Below, piece by piece: positions 34,639-47,207 of a DNA stretch of 64,000 nt (within the stretch, counting starts at the first letter, position 1; each line of letters starts with the position of its first letter). The notes below the pieces were generated by a model. The model was not told where the DNA came from and did no database searches. It was given only the letters and a program-made list of their open reading frames with translations. Origin of the DNA: Metaphire vulgaris (lineage: Eukaryota; Annelida; Clitellata; Crassiclitellata; Megascolecidae); NCBI GenBank assembly GCA_018105865.1, contig CM030869.1:1833919-1897918 (forward strand), given 5' to 3'. A program made the position numbers and the translations under genes.

Positions 34639-37600
34639 ACACTTTTCAGCACACAATCTGTTGTGTGCCTTAATACCGAATGCCAGGAGCAATGGCACAA
34701 TGTTTCAGACACTGGGTCTTAAACTAGTCTTGCTGCCAATCGTCCTGATCCATAAGTCATTTTTATATTACTCTGGTGCTGTCCACTGGTCTAGAGTTTC
34801 AGAAAACTTAACATTGGCCCTGAATGGTGATTTGTTCAACTGTACATGTAGATGAACCTATCAAGGAGATGAGAGAGAGACAGGCATTATTTTAGGTGAC
34901 ATCATTACAAGGCTTTCATGAGGTATGGTAATGAACAAAGCTGATTGGTTGTAAAAAGCTCTTGGTGAATACTAGAGAGCGACAAGGGGACAGATTTTCG
35001 TCTCCTTCCCCATCTTGCACCCAAAAATTCTCCCCATCGGCACCCCATATTGCTTCGCCCAGTCCCCAGTCTGAAACATGCTTGTGTATCAAACCATGCA
35101 CAATAGCAATCAATACCACAATAACAATGCCGATCTACAAAGAGATTTAAGAGAAACCACAAATCCGATACAAAATGCTTACATCTTTTGAGGTTTCTTT
35201 CTGATTTCTGGCCAGATATGACTGACCCTGCTGTAGGATTACGTCATCAATCGAAACAGACCCCAATCCCATAGACCTGTTGCTCTTTGCTGCAAAAAAA
35301 AGAGTATTTGCACAGCTTCTGTAGGCAAAGCAGAAGTAAAAACCCTGATATGATCGCAAAATTCGATTTAATGCTGTGTCCATAGTCAGGACGAACGAAG
35401 TCGACATCAACAGATAAATTATGAAGAGGACCATATCTACTATTTTTGGTACTTAAGCGGGCCATAATGTTACTAAATTCTAAAATCATCTTAAATATCA
35501 TAAAGCAAATGCTAAAATATAAACTTTCGGGTCACTTTCTGACAGCCGGGGGGGGGGGCCACAAGTTGCCCGTGAGCCACGGTTTGGAAACCTCAGGTCC
35601 AACCAATCAAACGGATCCTACGTGCATGCTTCAATCACCGTTTTAAATGGTTTTCTCAGCGACCAAATAAATTTCATTTCCAATGTTTCTGTTTTGAACG
35701 TCAATATTACATCGAAATTGTAATGCAAGATACACAACCGACCCGAAGTAGCGTCCAATCCATGCAACTGCTCGTAGCTGTCTTTTAGATTCTCCAGCTC
35801 GGCTTCTGTTCCTTCGAGCCGAGCGATAAGACCCCATCTCAGAGCGCGCTGCCGTTTTCATTAGCAAAATAAGATCCTGCCTACACAAATGATAAATTAA
35901 ACAAATGTATTAAATTCATCATAAAACAATACCTCAAGGGAAACCACTAACTTTCAACAAAGCTAGATAAAGGGTTGCTCTATACATAGGCTTATCCGGG
36001 GCTTTGTAGAACAAATATTTTCTGGAACGCAATAGTCGGAAGTCAGTTATCAACATGACGCAGCGGTCGTACAGTTACTGTAATCAATACAACAGCGTAT
36101 AATGTGTCCTTAATTAACATGCTGTCACACGTGTAATGAGAAATAATTAGTAGAAAAATGATACGGAAAATATAGTTCTAAATTTTCTATTTATGAATTT
36201 AATGCTGCAAAAACCAGTCTTCAGATTTCCTGGAATGTCGTTCTGCCTCCTTCGGCACAAAAAGCCATGGGCGTATCACAGAATTTAAGGATCATCACCT
36301 GCAGTTTTTCATGGTAACTGCTGAACGAGGGTGCTTTCCAGCCTTTCCTTCCACTAAGTAACTGTGTACTCAGTCAATGTGAGTTGATTAAATTATAAGA
36401 GCCTAAGTGAACCCTTGGCCTCAATAGCTATGTTAAAGAATGCATTCATTGACAAACCACAAGCCAAAGAAAGTCATGGAACAGAACTGAGCCAAAACCA
36501 GCAAATCAAACACAAATCAAAATCAAAATATTGGGTCCTTTCATCTTTAACAAATACATCACAGTATAAGATACAGGGTACATTTAAATAACGACAACAA
36601 CAGGGCTGGAAAATGTAGTTTTAAAATATCTGGTAAGTAAAAATTTTGGTTTGTTTTTTATCGTCAAGTTGAAAAACAAAAACACTCATCTTTATTGTTT
36701 TTCAATTTCTTTTTACTCTTTGCAGACAGCAGAACACATAAAAAGTGACACGGACATAGAGAAGGGTTTATGGGTGTTGACAAGCCAAACATTAAAAACC
36801 TAAACACCCTAAAAACCTACTTTATTCCAGCCCTGGTATTTATTACTGCCCAACTACAATGTGCTGAAAATTACAAGACTACCAAACACATTAAATCACC
36901 ATGAGATAGATTTCGTGTAACAACGCAACTGTACAAACCTTGATCTTTGTAGCAAATCCCAAGATTTCTTGTAGTCATTTTCACGTTCTTTGCATTTCTC
37001 CAACATTTCAACCTCATTTGTACCCTAGTCACCAAAAATCCAGTCATGAGAAATTAGAAAAAGAAGAGGCACTATACAAATGGTACATTACATTACAATA
37101 AAAAGAACTAATTACAATACAGCAGAAAAACTATTAGAATATTAGAAATGTCATTTTAAAACATCATCATCATCATTTCCTCTTTCCTTCAGTAGTTGAA
37201 GATAAGGTGACATCACGAATCAGGTATTTCCAGGTAGTTCTTTCTTTTGATGTTTTTGTTGCTGTTGTTATATCCATTCCAGTCCATTCTTCTATATCTT
37301 CCACCCATCTTCTGTTCGGCCAACCTCTCTTTCTTTTTCCTGGCATGATACCTTGTTGAATTGTTTGTTGTAGGTTATCTTTGGTGTTTCTTTCTTCTTC
37401 TATTTCTTTCATTTTAAAACACAAGGCCTTAAATACTGAAACAAAGAGGCTTCTGTATGTACAGATGCCTTCAAACTATCTTAATTGTTACACGATGCTC
37501 CTTAAAATTCCCTTTTGCTTCTGACTTATTGTAATAACTTGGCTGGCATCCCACATTTTAATCTCCAAAAAATGTAAGACCATCAAACAAATGAGAAACT

Positions 37601-40600
37601 AGCTAAGACATAAAGATTCACAAGAAAATTCACGAAACAAGTTTAATTAAACTGACAAGATTAACCCATTAAAAAGATCATTAAAACGTTCACCAGTCTA
37701 ACCACCAAATACAACAAGCACACAAGGATTAAGATATTGGGGGGGCCACAAGGCTATAAAATTTACAGATGATCCCATCATATTCAGGCCAGCTCACCAT
37801 ATTGCTGAAAAATTGTTTATATTTAAACTGAACTGTAGAGTAGGTAAGTGTCTATGAGGCAAGTCATAGTGCTGACTTCCAGATGTCATGTGGATTCTGA
37901 GTGACGTCTACATAATTGAATTCCCGCGAAAACTGACAAATTTTGCACAATGCACAACAATGTGCTGCTCGTATGTGAATTTAACTAAATCGACCCCTCC
38001 CCCACCTTTTTCTTCCTATTCATTCTCAGATTTTCATGTTTAGAGTTTGATTTGGGAGTCCAAAGTAATGGGGCCCTATGCCACAGCCTTGTTGGCAACC
38101 CTAAGAATTTGGAGCCCTGTGCCACAGCCTCATGCCCAATCCAGCTCTAAGAATGATGGAAAAAGTAATGAAATTCACCGTCCAATAGAAATCATTTGGG
38201 TTGAAAAGGTCAAACTGCTGCTGAACTGCTATTTTCAAATCCTCCGATTCGTGGTTGAACAGTTCAAGAATGGCTATCACACTACAGAGAAACAACAACA
38301 GTGCCACACTGGGAAAAATACAATTTCAAACATAAAACATCATAGCATTCAAAGAAATAAACACATAATTCAGTAGAAAGTAAAACAATCGGATGTATCA
38401 CTCGATTGTATACAAAGTGATTCAACAGTAACATGTTAAATACTACACAACTGTATTACAGATGAAAGAGTTTGCTAACAAACCTCGACAGTTCGTACAG
38501 CACGAGGATTTCACGTGGCTCACCATCCACAGTTGTTCCAGGCAAACTTGAACTACAGAACACAACACAGAAAGTATTCAAGTCATTCATTGCAGTGGCA
38601 GCCTCAACCACAGTGCCTCAACAATGCATGAGACTTAAAACTTTGCACACATCTCCAATAGTTGAACAACCTCTCAGCATACATTGTTAAGTATGGAGCT
38701 CAAAATTATTATACGGACATTTACTGTAAATCGTTGAAAATAAGCCCCCAAAATATCCGGCTAAATCTCCCCACCTTAATTTAGTTCCATGGTTAAGACG
38801 ACAAAGTGTAGTTTCATTTCAAACTTACAAAAATGCAGTAACAAAGCTCAACACAACATTCAAATAGTTCTCATTGACATTCAAATCGTTAAATGATGTC
38901 AAAACCAGTTTGGGAAGGTTTGCTTTGCCAAGATTGCGAAGCTAAGCAGAAAAATTTGTAAGAAATCAACTCGCTTGCTTATTTAGTATTCTATATAAAC
39001 CTGTATAAACTCACAGCTAAAGATAATGGTAGTAAAGATACTGTATCTAAAGTTACAGGAAGTAATACAGTATTTAAAGATACAGGTAGTAAAGATACTG
39101 TATCTAAAGATACAAGAAGTAACACAGGATCTAAAGATACATGTAGTAAAGATACTGTATCTTAAGTTACGAGAAGTAACACAGTATCTAAAGTGTAGTT
39201 TCATTTCAAAATTACAAGAAGTAACATAATCTAAAGTGCAGCATAAAGATACTGTATCTGGTCAAATGAGCAGTATCTAAAGATACAAGTAAAAACTGTA
39301 AAAGATACAAGAACATTCTAAATAGTTCTCTGTATCTAAAGATGAGGAAGTAACACAGATGAATCAAAGTAAAGATATGTTCTAGAGTGTAATGATGTCA
39401 AAACCAGTTTGGGAAGGTTTGCTTTGCCAGCTGGGCGTTGATTGCAGCTGCAGCCAGCAGCCGTAGCTGACAGAGTAGGCTAGAAAACAGTTCTGAAGAC
39501 AATCAAAGACATGACACTGATTTTGCAGTCAGTTTGATTAAAGTTTAAATTATTAAAACTCAAGACTATATATATAACATAAACCCCGTTAGTATAAACT
39601 CACAGCTAAAGATACTGGTAGTAAAGATACTGTATTTAAAGTTACAGGAAGTAACACAGTATTTAAAGACACAGGTAGTAAAGATACTGTATCTAAAGAT
39701 ACAAGAAGTAACACAGTATCTAAAGATACAGGTAGTAAAGATACTGTATCTAGAGATACAGGAAGTAACACAGTATCTAAAGATACAGGTAGTAAAGATA
39801 CTGTATCTAAAAATACAGGAAGTAACACAGTATCTAAAGATACAGGTAGTAAAGATACTGTATCTAAAGATATAGATATGATGGTAGTGACTACTAAATA
39901 AGACCATGTAACAATGATGTTTAGTTCTTCCAATTCTTGGTTCTTCTTCACATTAGTCTTTGCCTGAATTATAATAATTTGATAGTACATAGTTTCCGTG
40001 CTAATTTTGTATAGTATTCCTTTTCAAATCTGAAATTCTGTTTAATAAACAATTCTTTTTAACCCTTTCACATCGGCAATCTGTATAACAGATGCTATGA
40101 AGCCGAAATATCAGCTGTATGGGGCCAAAGGGTGAAAGTCAAGATGAAGTTAACAATTTGAAGGTCCTTTCTAAATTTAAACATGGTGGTTATACATCTG
40201 GGGTAAAATACAGAGGATCACACAGAGCAATGCATAAGACGAGATGCGACAAACTGGTCAACAGGATTCATTGAAAGAATGCTGAACTCAATGGAAGACT
40301 CACTTCTTCTTCCTTCCTTTCTTTCCTTTGTTCTTTCCCTATTGGGTTGGACGATGGGTCTGAATGAGTTCCTTCCACTTCTGTCTGACTCTTGCTGCCC
40401 TGGTCAATTGGATGAAGTTCATTTGCATTTCTTTTGCATCCTCTTCAAGTTTTCTATCCATGTTTTTCTTGGTCTTTCTTTTCTCCTTTTCCCTTCAACA
40501 TAGGTATATAGTGCTTTCTTTGGTAGTCTTTCTTCCTTTGTTCTTTCAACATGACCAAACCATTTCAGTCTTCGTTTTTGTATTGATCCAAGTGTCGTTT

Positions 40601-40868
40601 ATTTTTGCTCTGTCTTTTCTCTGATCATTTTGTTTCTTATTCTTTGTCTTCTCTTACTCCTGAGCACTATTTCACTTAGCCAGTTCATTTCTGCAGTCAT
40701 TAAGACTCACAGGAAACAGTCAATAAAAGAACTAAAATAAACTTGACACTGACCTTGGTTCGAATCAGATCGTCTTTCCAGAAGAAGAAGGAAACTTCTG
40801 TACTAATCATGTATGGCTTATCTTCTATGTTCAGGAGATGCATGCTGTATTTTGGAGTCAGTTGAATG
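33864..40868 (-). CDS. Unrecognised protein: helical N-part, coiled coil, Pro/Leu-rich repeat tail (5' end not found)
   Basis: Eight exons join in frame: 40868-40754, 38941-38829, 38552-38484, 38281-38179, 37024-36935, 35848-35743, 35289-35183, 34385-33864, giving about 407 residues to the stop. The first exon starts in mid-codon after an acceptor, so an earlier exon is missing; its first Met is in MHLLNIEDKPYM. Exons 2-4 are Leu-rich and helical (LPKLVLTSFNDLNVN, EPREILVLYELSSVIAILEL, FNHESEDLKIAVQQQFDLF). Exons 5-6 look like one coiled coil (VEMLEKCKERENDYKKSWDL, ARLEGTEAELENLKDSYEQL). The last exon is low complexity and holds four 9-residue repeats such as LVPPPLVNP. Donors at 36935 (TTT|GTACAG) and 35743 were chosen for phase and are weak. 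I do not recognise the family. No structural motif gives a function. Confidence 0.6.
34099..34207 (-). repeat. 27-bp coding minisatellite, four units
   Basis: Four near-identical 27-bp units with GGGGCGGAGGCACCAACG keep the reading frame and encode (L/S)VPPPLVN repeats in the last exon of the unrecognised gene. Confidence 0.9.
34562..34639. repeat. (ATC)n microsatellite
   Basis: About 26 ATC units, uninterrupted, in the last intron of the unrecognised gene. Confidence 0.95.
37140..37430 (-). mobile_element. LINE 3' ORF tail
   Basis: Minus strand encodes GIMPGKRKRGWPNRRWVEDI, EEWTGMDITTATKTSKERTT and WKYLIRDV, ending in TEGKRK and a stop, then an ATG-triplet tail (37163-37177 on plus as ATC repeats). 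It is the C-terminal tail of a LINE reverse transcriptase, one of the better kept fragments here. Confidence 0.85.
38995..39900. repeat. Two arrays of a ~58-bp minisatellite with a duplicated exon piece between
   Basis: Arrays at about 39005-39375 and 39597-39880 repeat a unit with AGATACTGTATCTAAAGATA and AGTAACACAGTATCTAAAG; each half contains self-complementary ATACTGTAT-type words. Between them, 39394-39429 copies 36 bp of the exon at 38829-38941 (GATGTCAAAACCAGTTTGGG). The V/L-rich open frames on the minus strand are repeat artefacts. Confidence 0.9.
40059..40137. mobile_element. Family B foldback element, copy B3
   Basis: TTAACCCTTTCACATCGGCA at the left, GGGGCCAAAGGGTGAAA at the right, core GAAGCCGAAATATCAGC. 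Confidence 0.75.
40260..40700 (-). mobile_element. LINE 3' ORF region, decayed
   Basis: Minus strand reads EMNWLSEIVLRSKRRQRIRN, WNGLVMLKEQRKK, then EKRKTKKNMDRKLEEDAKEM and RVRQKWKELIQTHRP, the LINE tail pattern (KRxRGRPKxxWxxxxxED...W). Many substitutions and stops. Confidence 0.65.
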
Positions 40869-41093
40869 CTAAAATAATAATATAAAATTCACATCAACAA
40901 TCCTGTTTCACAGTTCAACTTACAATTTGATTCCTACAAGACCACATATCCAAGTTAAAATAATCTTTTAATTTTGTTGACGTTTAACTGTTACAGCATT
41001 GTCATTAAATACCAACACAGCCTACAAGTTAAAAGGTGACACATTCATTGAAAGATCTGCAAATGTCTCTCAAACATACATTCAACACATCTA

Positions 41094-41171
41094 CAGGGTG
41101 GCACAAAAAAAAAACTGGACTAGTCACATTTAGGTTTGCATTTAATAAAGTCCGGTTTTTGTGCCACCCTG
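41094..41171. mobile_element. Mariner-like mini-MITE, copy 1
   Basis: Ends CAGGGTGGCACAAAAA and TTTTTGTGCCACCCTG form a 16-bp perfect inverted repeat, with TA on both sides, the target of Tc1/mariner elements. Only 78 bp long. Second copy at 49017-49088. Confidence 0.85.
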
Positions 41172-41229
41172 TACAGTTCAGCAACCAAAAATACCTGGAT
41201 ACCTACCATGTGGACTGTTCATGATGCCA

Positions 41230-41880
41230 CATAAAGACATTTGCACTCTTCCATTGAATGGCCACCCCCACCCCCACCCCCACTTAGCTCTCCGTGTCAT
41301 TTCAATCTGCACATGTTTCTAGGTTTCGAATCTTTGGTATGGAGTGTTACACGTGTGCATGTGCAAATTAAATGCATGCTTGGGAAACAGTTTGAAATGG
41401 CATTATCAGCCTCTCAACCAAGTGATTCACTGTCTCTGGTTTCAAGTCACTACTGGCATCCTACAGCAAAATTCTCCTGCAAATTTCCCCCACAGATTGC
41501 AAGCACCCAGATTAATTGTGCATCTTAAGTTTGGCTGTGACACTGGCCCTTTATCGTTGGGTGACGTGTCTCAAGACGCACTCAGTAACATGACACAGGT
41601 CAGAAAGCAAACAAATGCAACTGGAAATGAATGAAAATGAGCCAAACTTCCCATCTCATTATCGCATTTCTGGAAAGTGACATTCCCCATACACAAACAA
41701 TTTTATATGGAAATCAAAGGCACAATATCTCAAGTTCATGGGCCTTCCATCCACATTTTGCAGCTACACAGCCTCCCTCCCCCACTCCCCACTTATCTCT
41801 CCATGACATTTCAATTTCTGCACAGGATTCTAGGATTGAAATCCTGGACGTGGGACATGTCCATGGATAAGTTTATTTCA
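41230..41880. repeat. Diverged tandem duplication
   Basis: Blocks at about 41245-41345 and 41740-41850 share CCCCCACTTA with TCTCC and GTCATTTCAATCTGCACA versus GACATTTCAATTTCTGCACA and TTCTAGG with GAATC. It lies between the TDRD5 end and the unrecognised gene; I see no coding exon in it. Confidence 0.45.
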
Positions 41881-42113
41881 ACTGACAAGCCATACTTGTT
41901 TCAGTCATCTTAATAGTCCACAGTATGCAGCAACAACCTTGGAGAGTCTGTTGTACAACTCAACATCTACCAGTGCTATGCTAGCCTCAGTGCTATGCTA
42001 GCCTCACAGAATGAGTCAGTGATCGGAGTGCAGTGTTGTCAAACAGGAATGACATAAGTCATAAGACATTACAACCAATAAGGTGGACCAAATGGCAGTT
42101 CTTAATTAATTAA

Positions 42114-42197
42114 TTAACCCCTTAACTGAAGACCCCGGATATATCCGTCCATTTTACATTGAGTTACATACAGTTAAATACACGGTTAAGGGGTTAT
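42114..42197. mobile_element. Family A foldback element, copy A4
   Basis: Starts TTAACCCCTTAACTGAAG and ends CGGTTAAGGGGTTAT; core GGATATATCCGTCCATTTTA. It is four bases longer than copy A3 through a small duplication (ACATACAG). Confidence 0.85.
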
Positions 42198-42479
42198 TAT
42201 TAATCAACAAGAAATCTTTTTACAGGAATTACCTTAATAAACAAGCAATCAAAGTGGAGTAACAAACTCTGAATAAAGATATGAATGTACAGTTAAACAG
42301 ATGGGCCTTTGAATCCATGAGGATTTTGCAACAGATTCTGTTTCTTTCCTTCAGCCTAACAAAAGTAAAACATCTCACTTTAAAAATTAACTCTCAAAAT
42401 GACATTTGTAGTAATAGTCATGGCAGTAGTCTTTAGAGATGATGAAAAGTCATGGGTTTTTGAGACCAGAAAATAATAG

Positions 42480-43600
42480 GCATCATCATGGATATCGCCC
42501 GTTTATTTCAACTGATTCTTTCCTGTCCGTTGCTCTGTGACATCCTTAAACTGTCCACACCATTCTTCAATAACAACACCATTTGGAGAGTCTCCCTTGG
42601 CACATTATTCCAAACATCTATCTTTCAGTCCTCTTTCATTCTGCTATGTGTCCAGTGTTGGAGTTTCCTTTGTTTTAGCTTTCCAGCATGAATGAGTTAG
42701 TTCTTCATTTGCATTTTTTCACCAAATCAGGAATGACATTTTTCATAACATTTTCTTAAAGGCTAATTTTTCCAAGGTCTTTGGTGATGGACCAAATCCA
42801 TATAAAAAGCATTTCTTAATTAATTAATTTTCTTTTTGTTTCAACTGATTTGCTTTTCCAGATCTTATCCATTGCCATATCTAGAGCTCTTGCTTTTACA
42901 CCTGAGTTACATCATGTGTAAATTCCAAGATAGGTGAGTTTTCTCGTTCTTATTAATTTACTTTAATTTTTCTTTTGATCTCTTTGTCGAATTACCATTG
43001 TCTTTGTCTAAATGTTTATCGGGAGTCCAATCTGTAACTCATTGCTCAGTATCTGTACTGATCATCTTCATTTCTCTAGGATGTCAATATCATCAGCAAA
43101 CCTAAGGTTGTTAAATGAAAGTCCCTGAACTGTTATGCCTTTTACATGTTCTTTGACTTTGTCCATTGCTTTCCAGGTCTGTGATGAAAACCATAGGTGA
43201 TATGTTATAAAACCATTCTCCAAGTTCTCAATCAAATCTTGTATTGAGTCTTTTAACAGTCTAACAAACTTGGAATAAAGATTGTTTGATCTATGGAAAA
43301 TGCCTTTTGGAAATCAGAAACAAACAGATTTCTTGTTTTACAATTTGAATTTCAGTATCTGTTGTGTTGATGTTATTCAGAACCCTGCTTGCTCATCAGC
43401 CAAGTTTCTTCCATGTGGGTTTTAAGTCTTTCGTTCAGAATGATCATGAACAAACAAAAATGTAAAAGTTCTTGCATTCCATCATTTAATAAAATTAGTA
43501 ACCTTTTAAATTTTGTCCATTTAGCTGGCATCCTACCTACCTTCCATATCATGTAATAGTTTGTGCAGTAGTCTTTATAATTATTTGACAAACATTTGTC
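42480..43600 (-). mobile_element. LINE reverse-transcriptase core, heavily decayed
   Basis: Minus strand pieces match the RT palm region: WKVGRMPAKWTKFK (usual WxxGxxPxxWxxA), then LLILLNDGMQE, then LNERLKTHMEETW and SKQGSE (usual EEQAGFR), then frames broken by stops, ILGFTHDVTQV, and RETLQMVLLLKNGVDSL. No intact domain remains. Confidence 0.65.
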
Positions 43601-44695
43601 ATCCTGGTTTTGAGACTCAGAAAATAATAGGCAGATAATATTAAATCAAACATTTTTGTAGATTATATCAGCTACAATTCTGTTCCAAAAGCACTCTAAA
43701 ATTTACATAAACAAAAAATACAAGCACAGAACTCTACAGTTATTCAATGGACCAGCACACATAATATTACATCTACATTTCAATTTATATAGCCCTATAA
43801 TATTACATCCCATTCACATTTCAACCCAGTTCAGCTAAATTTCTATAGTGAACATTTCCACAGCAATTTCTAAGTATTCTTTAACCCCTTGGCAACATAA
43901 CTGACTGCCTGATATTTTTTATAGATAGAGGACTGTCAGGTCCAAATGCAAAAAAAAAAAAAAATACCATAGAAAAATCATAGATACTAGAAACAATCTG
44001 TTTTATGCCCCTCTTCAAACATCTGTTCCTCAGACTACAGCAGAAATATCATATCAAAATTTTATATGAAGCAGTTTCGAAGCCAGCAACAGAAATGTCT
44101 CAAATAAGCCAATACATTTCCAAAATATTTATAGATGACAAGTATAACAATAAGTCATAAAAATAATTTATTAAAATATTCATGGGTGAAAAGTTGAAAA
44201 CAAGAATTTTACAAACTTCAAAAGTGATAGATGCAAGGTAATAAATTCAGTGTAACTTGGATCAGTGGCACCAAAATGAAAATTGACAATCATCAACAAA
44301 GTGACAAAAACACATGAAAATACATCTTCTTCAAGCAACGATTTCACCTCCACTCCACAAGACCAAATTTAGAATTCAAACACTTTCATCCAGAAAACAC
44401 CACATCACAAACTCATCGCAGATAAATAAATTTAATCAGAAACCCGTACAAGTGACAAACCGTTGAAAATTGTTGCACCTCTATTCAAATTTTGTGCAAA
44501 GGCAATGAAACCTACGGCACAGTCACCATCCCCATCACAAACATAGCAACAGGCTCTACATCGGAGGGAAGGTGTTGTATTCAATGAAATTTCTATGAAG
44601 GGCCAAATTTTCTAATGACTGGTGCCCAAGAGGCCAGGTAGTTTCAAAATCAGTAATTGTCATTTATCAATATTTCGCAAGTATTAGAAAAAAAG

Positions 44696-45133
44696 TTAAC
44701 GCTTCAGTATCTTCGTGGTGGGCCATCTCACACCCTTCGGCCACCATTTTGAATATCTCTGCTCTACGTACTTCGTCTGATCTTGCGAGCTGCAAGGTAT
44801 AAAAGGTCTAGCGTCAACATTGAACTCGCTCTGCTGTTGGTTGGCTGCAAAGCTCTTCTCGCAATCATCGATTTCCTTAAATCCACAGTCGTCATCATCG
44901 CTATCGAACAGTATTTCGTTGGAATCTACATTTCCGTCTTCATCTTTGTCTTCTGAATCTACTTCTTTGTCTGCATCAACTTTAAACTCCTACAAGAAAA
45001 ACCAACTGAAGTGAAAATGTAACCTTCTTAATAAACATAATTCATTTTTTTAATTGTAAGGTGTCCTAGTAGTAGTTGTACGATATGCCACCATAATCAG
45101 TTCATGATGATGATGATGATGATAATGATTATG

Positions 45134-45175
<42 letters not shown>

Positions 45176-45709
45176 AGATTGTCAATGGATTAACCCTCTG
45201 ACAACTGCAATCTGTACAGCTACGAAGCTGAAACATCGGCCTTACGTGGCGAACGAATTAAAAAACTGCTAATGTAATAACAGGTCAAAATGTTAATATT
45301 TCAAAGCTATGTATTTTGTAATTGGGGCTGGTTATGATGATGATGGTGGTGGAATCTTTTGCTCAAAGACAGATACAATTGGCTTTTGCACCACCTGGGG
45401 ATGAGGTGAGCAAGGTGGTTCCCCATTACCTTCTTCACAGACAATTAGGTTTGAACAACTTGTCCAAGGACACCATGCAATTACTAGGGTCAGATTCAAA
45501 CCCACAACCTTCTGATTGAATGGCAAGAACCATCAAAATTAATAATCAAAAATTCATAAATCTACAGAATCTGTTACTACTTCATCCATCCACCAATAAA
45601 ATTAATGCCTAACTTACAAAAAAGATCTCATATAAAAAGAAAAGTATTACAATCAAAACATCATAATTTCCCGTTCTAAATGACAGGAAAAGCAGAAAAA
45701 GACAGATAC

Positions 45710-45748
<39 letters not shown>

Positions 45749-47171
45749 GATAGGTTATCAAGGCAGGTCAGGAGACAGTCATATAAAGAAGATTTTACTG
45801 AATTTAATATATGGGCTGATTTCTGAGGAAAAATAAAATCAGTAACAGTACATGTTGCAACAGAGAGTTGCCACACACTGTTACTGCATTTGCTTTACAA
45901 GCAAACTAAATTATAAAGTAAACCTTTGCATTCAGTACAGCGTGTCCTTCAACAAAGAGTCGGTCATTTATGTGAACATCTTCAGGTCCGGATGTGTCAC
46001 AGAGAATGAGAGAACAACAACCTCCTACATACATATAATACAACAGACAAAACACGAGGACATAGTCACGAATGCGATGAAAAAGAGTTATTCACAAAAT
46101 TAAAATAAAAACAAAGTAGTTTAAAACACTGATGACATGAACTTCAGAAGACTGGAAACAACCTATGTAAACCATTGGTCCATGCTAATCTAAGGTTCAT
46201 GTTAACCTAGGGTCCATGTCAACCAAGGGTCCATGTCAACCAAGGTTCCAAGTTAACCTAGATTCCATGTTAACCAAGAGTCAACCAAGGTTCCATGTTA
46301 ACCCCCAGGTTCCATGTTAACCAAAGTTCCAAGTTAACCTGGGGTCCACATTAACCAGTGGTCCATGTTATCTGAGTCCATGTTGTTGGGGCTTACCATA
46401 TCGAAAATAATCCAAAAATCATTACCGATGTTATTATTAAACTGACAATCTACAGTATTATGTGACAGAGAACCCAATGCCATAAGCAAAGACATACCAC
46501 AAAATGACAATCATCGTAGACAAAAGATAACTTATAGATGAAATAAATTTCAATTTATAACAGGTACAGATTCATCTCCCAGAACAGACATCAGGCAAAA
46601 TAACAAGACAATATAACTTGGCTGATGAATTGGCAAACCAGAACTACTCACATCATCTTTACTGTAGTCAGTAACAGCAGCCAACAGCTGGCGGTTGTCG
46701 ATCATTTTGAAAAAACTCACACAAGCCTCTCGAGTCCAAGTCTAAACAAATAATGCATATATATTCAAACAACAGTCTCAGGTCTGCACATCAAATTCTA
46801 AGTACGTAAAACTTTCCTGAATGCTAATTTGCAAAGAATTGTATAACTTTATACACATCTCTCGTATACCTGCAAATGAACTAAAGTGTTACTAAGTCTT
46901 CATTTGCAAGCATATGATGTAGAACTGTGGGAGTGTGAGGGAGAGTAGTGATTCGATTCTTGGCATGCAATTTGAGGGTAACAGGTCAGAAACTGACCCT
47001 AGCCACTGTGTAGCGACCTTGGACAAGTGGTTCACCCCCAAATACCTGTGGGGAAGGCAATGAGAAACCACATCACTGATTTCATTCATTCATCACCCAT
47101 TTGTACCATCACCATCATCAACAACATTATCAATGTAGACCCCAAATGGCTGAGAGTAATAATATAATAAT

Positions 47172-47207
<36 letters not shown>

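Noticed and set aside
39566..39990. Open frames with repeated SLDTVLLPV and IFRYSIFTTC units
   Set aside because: They come from the 58-bp minisatellite; no splice context and no family match.
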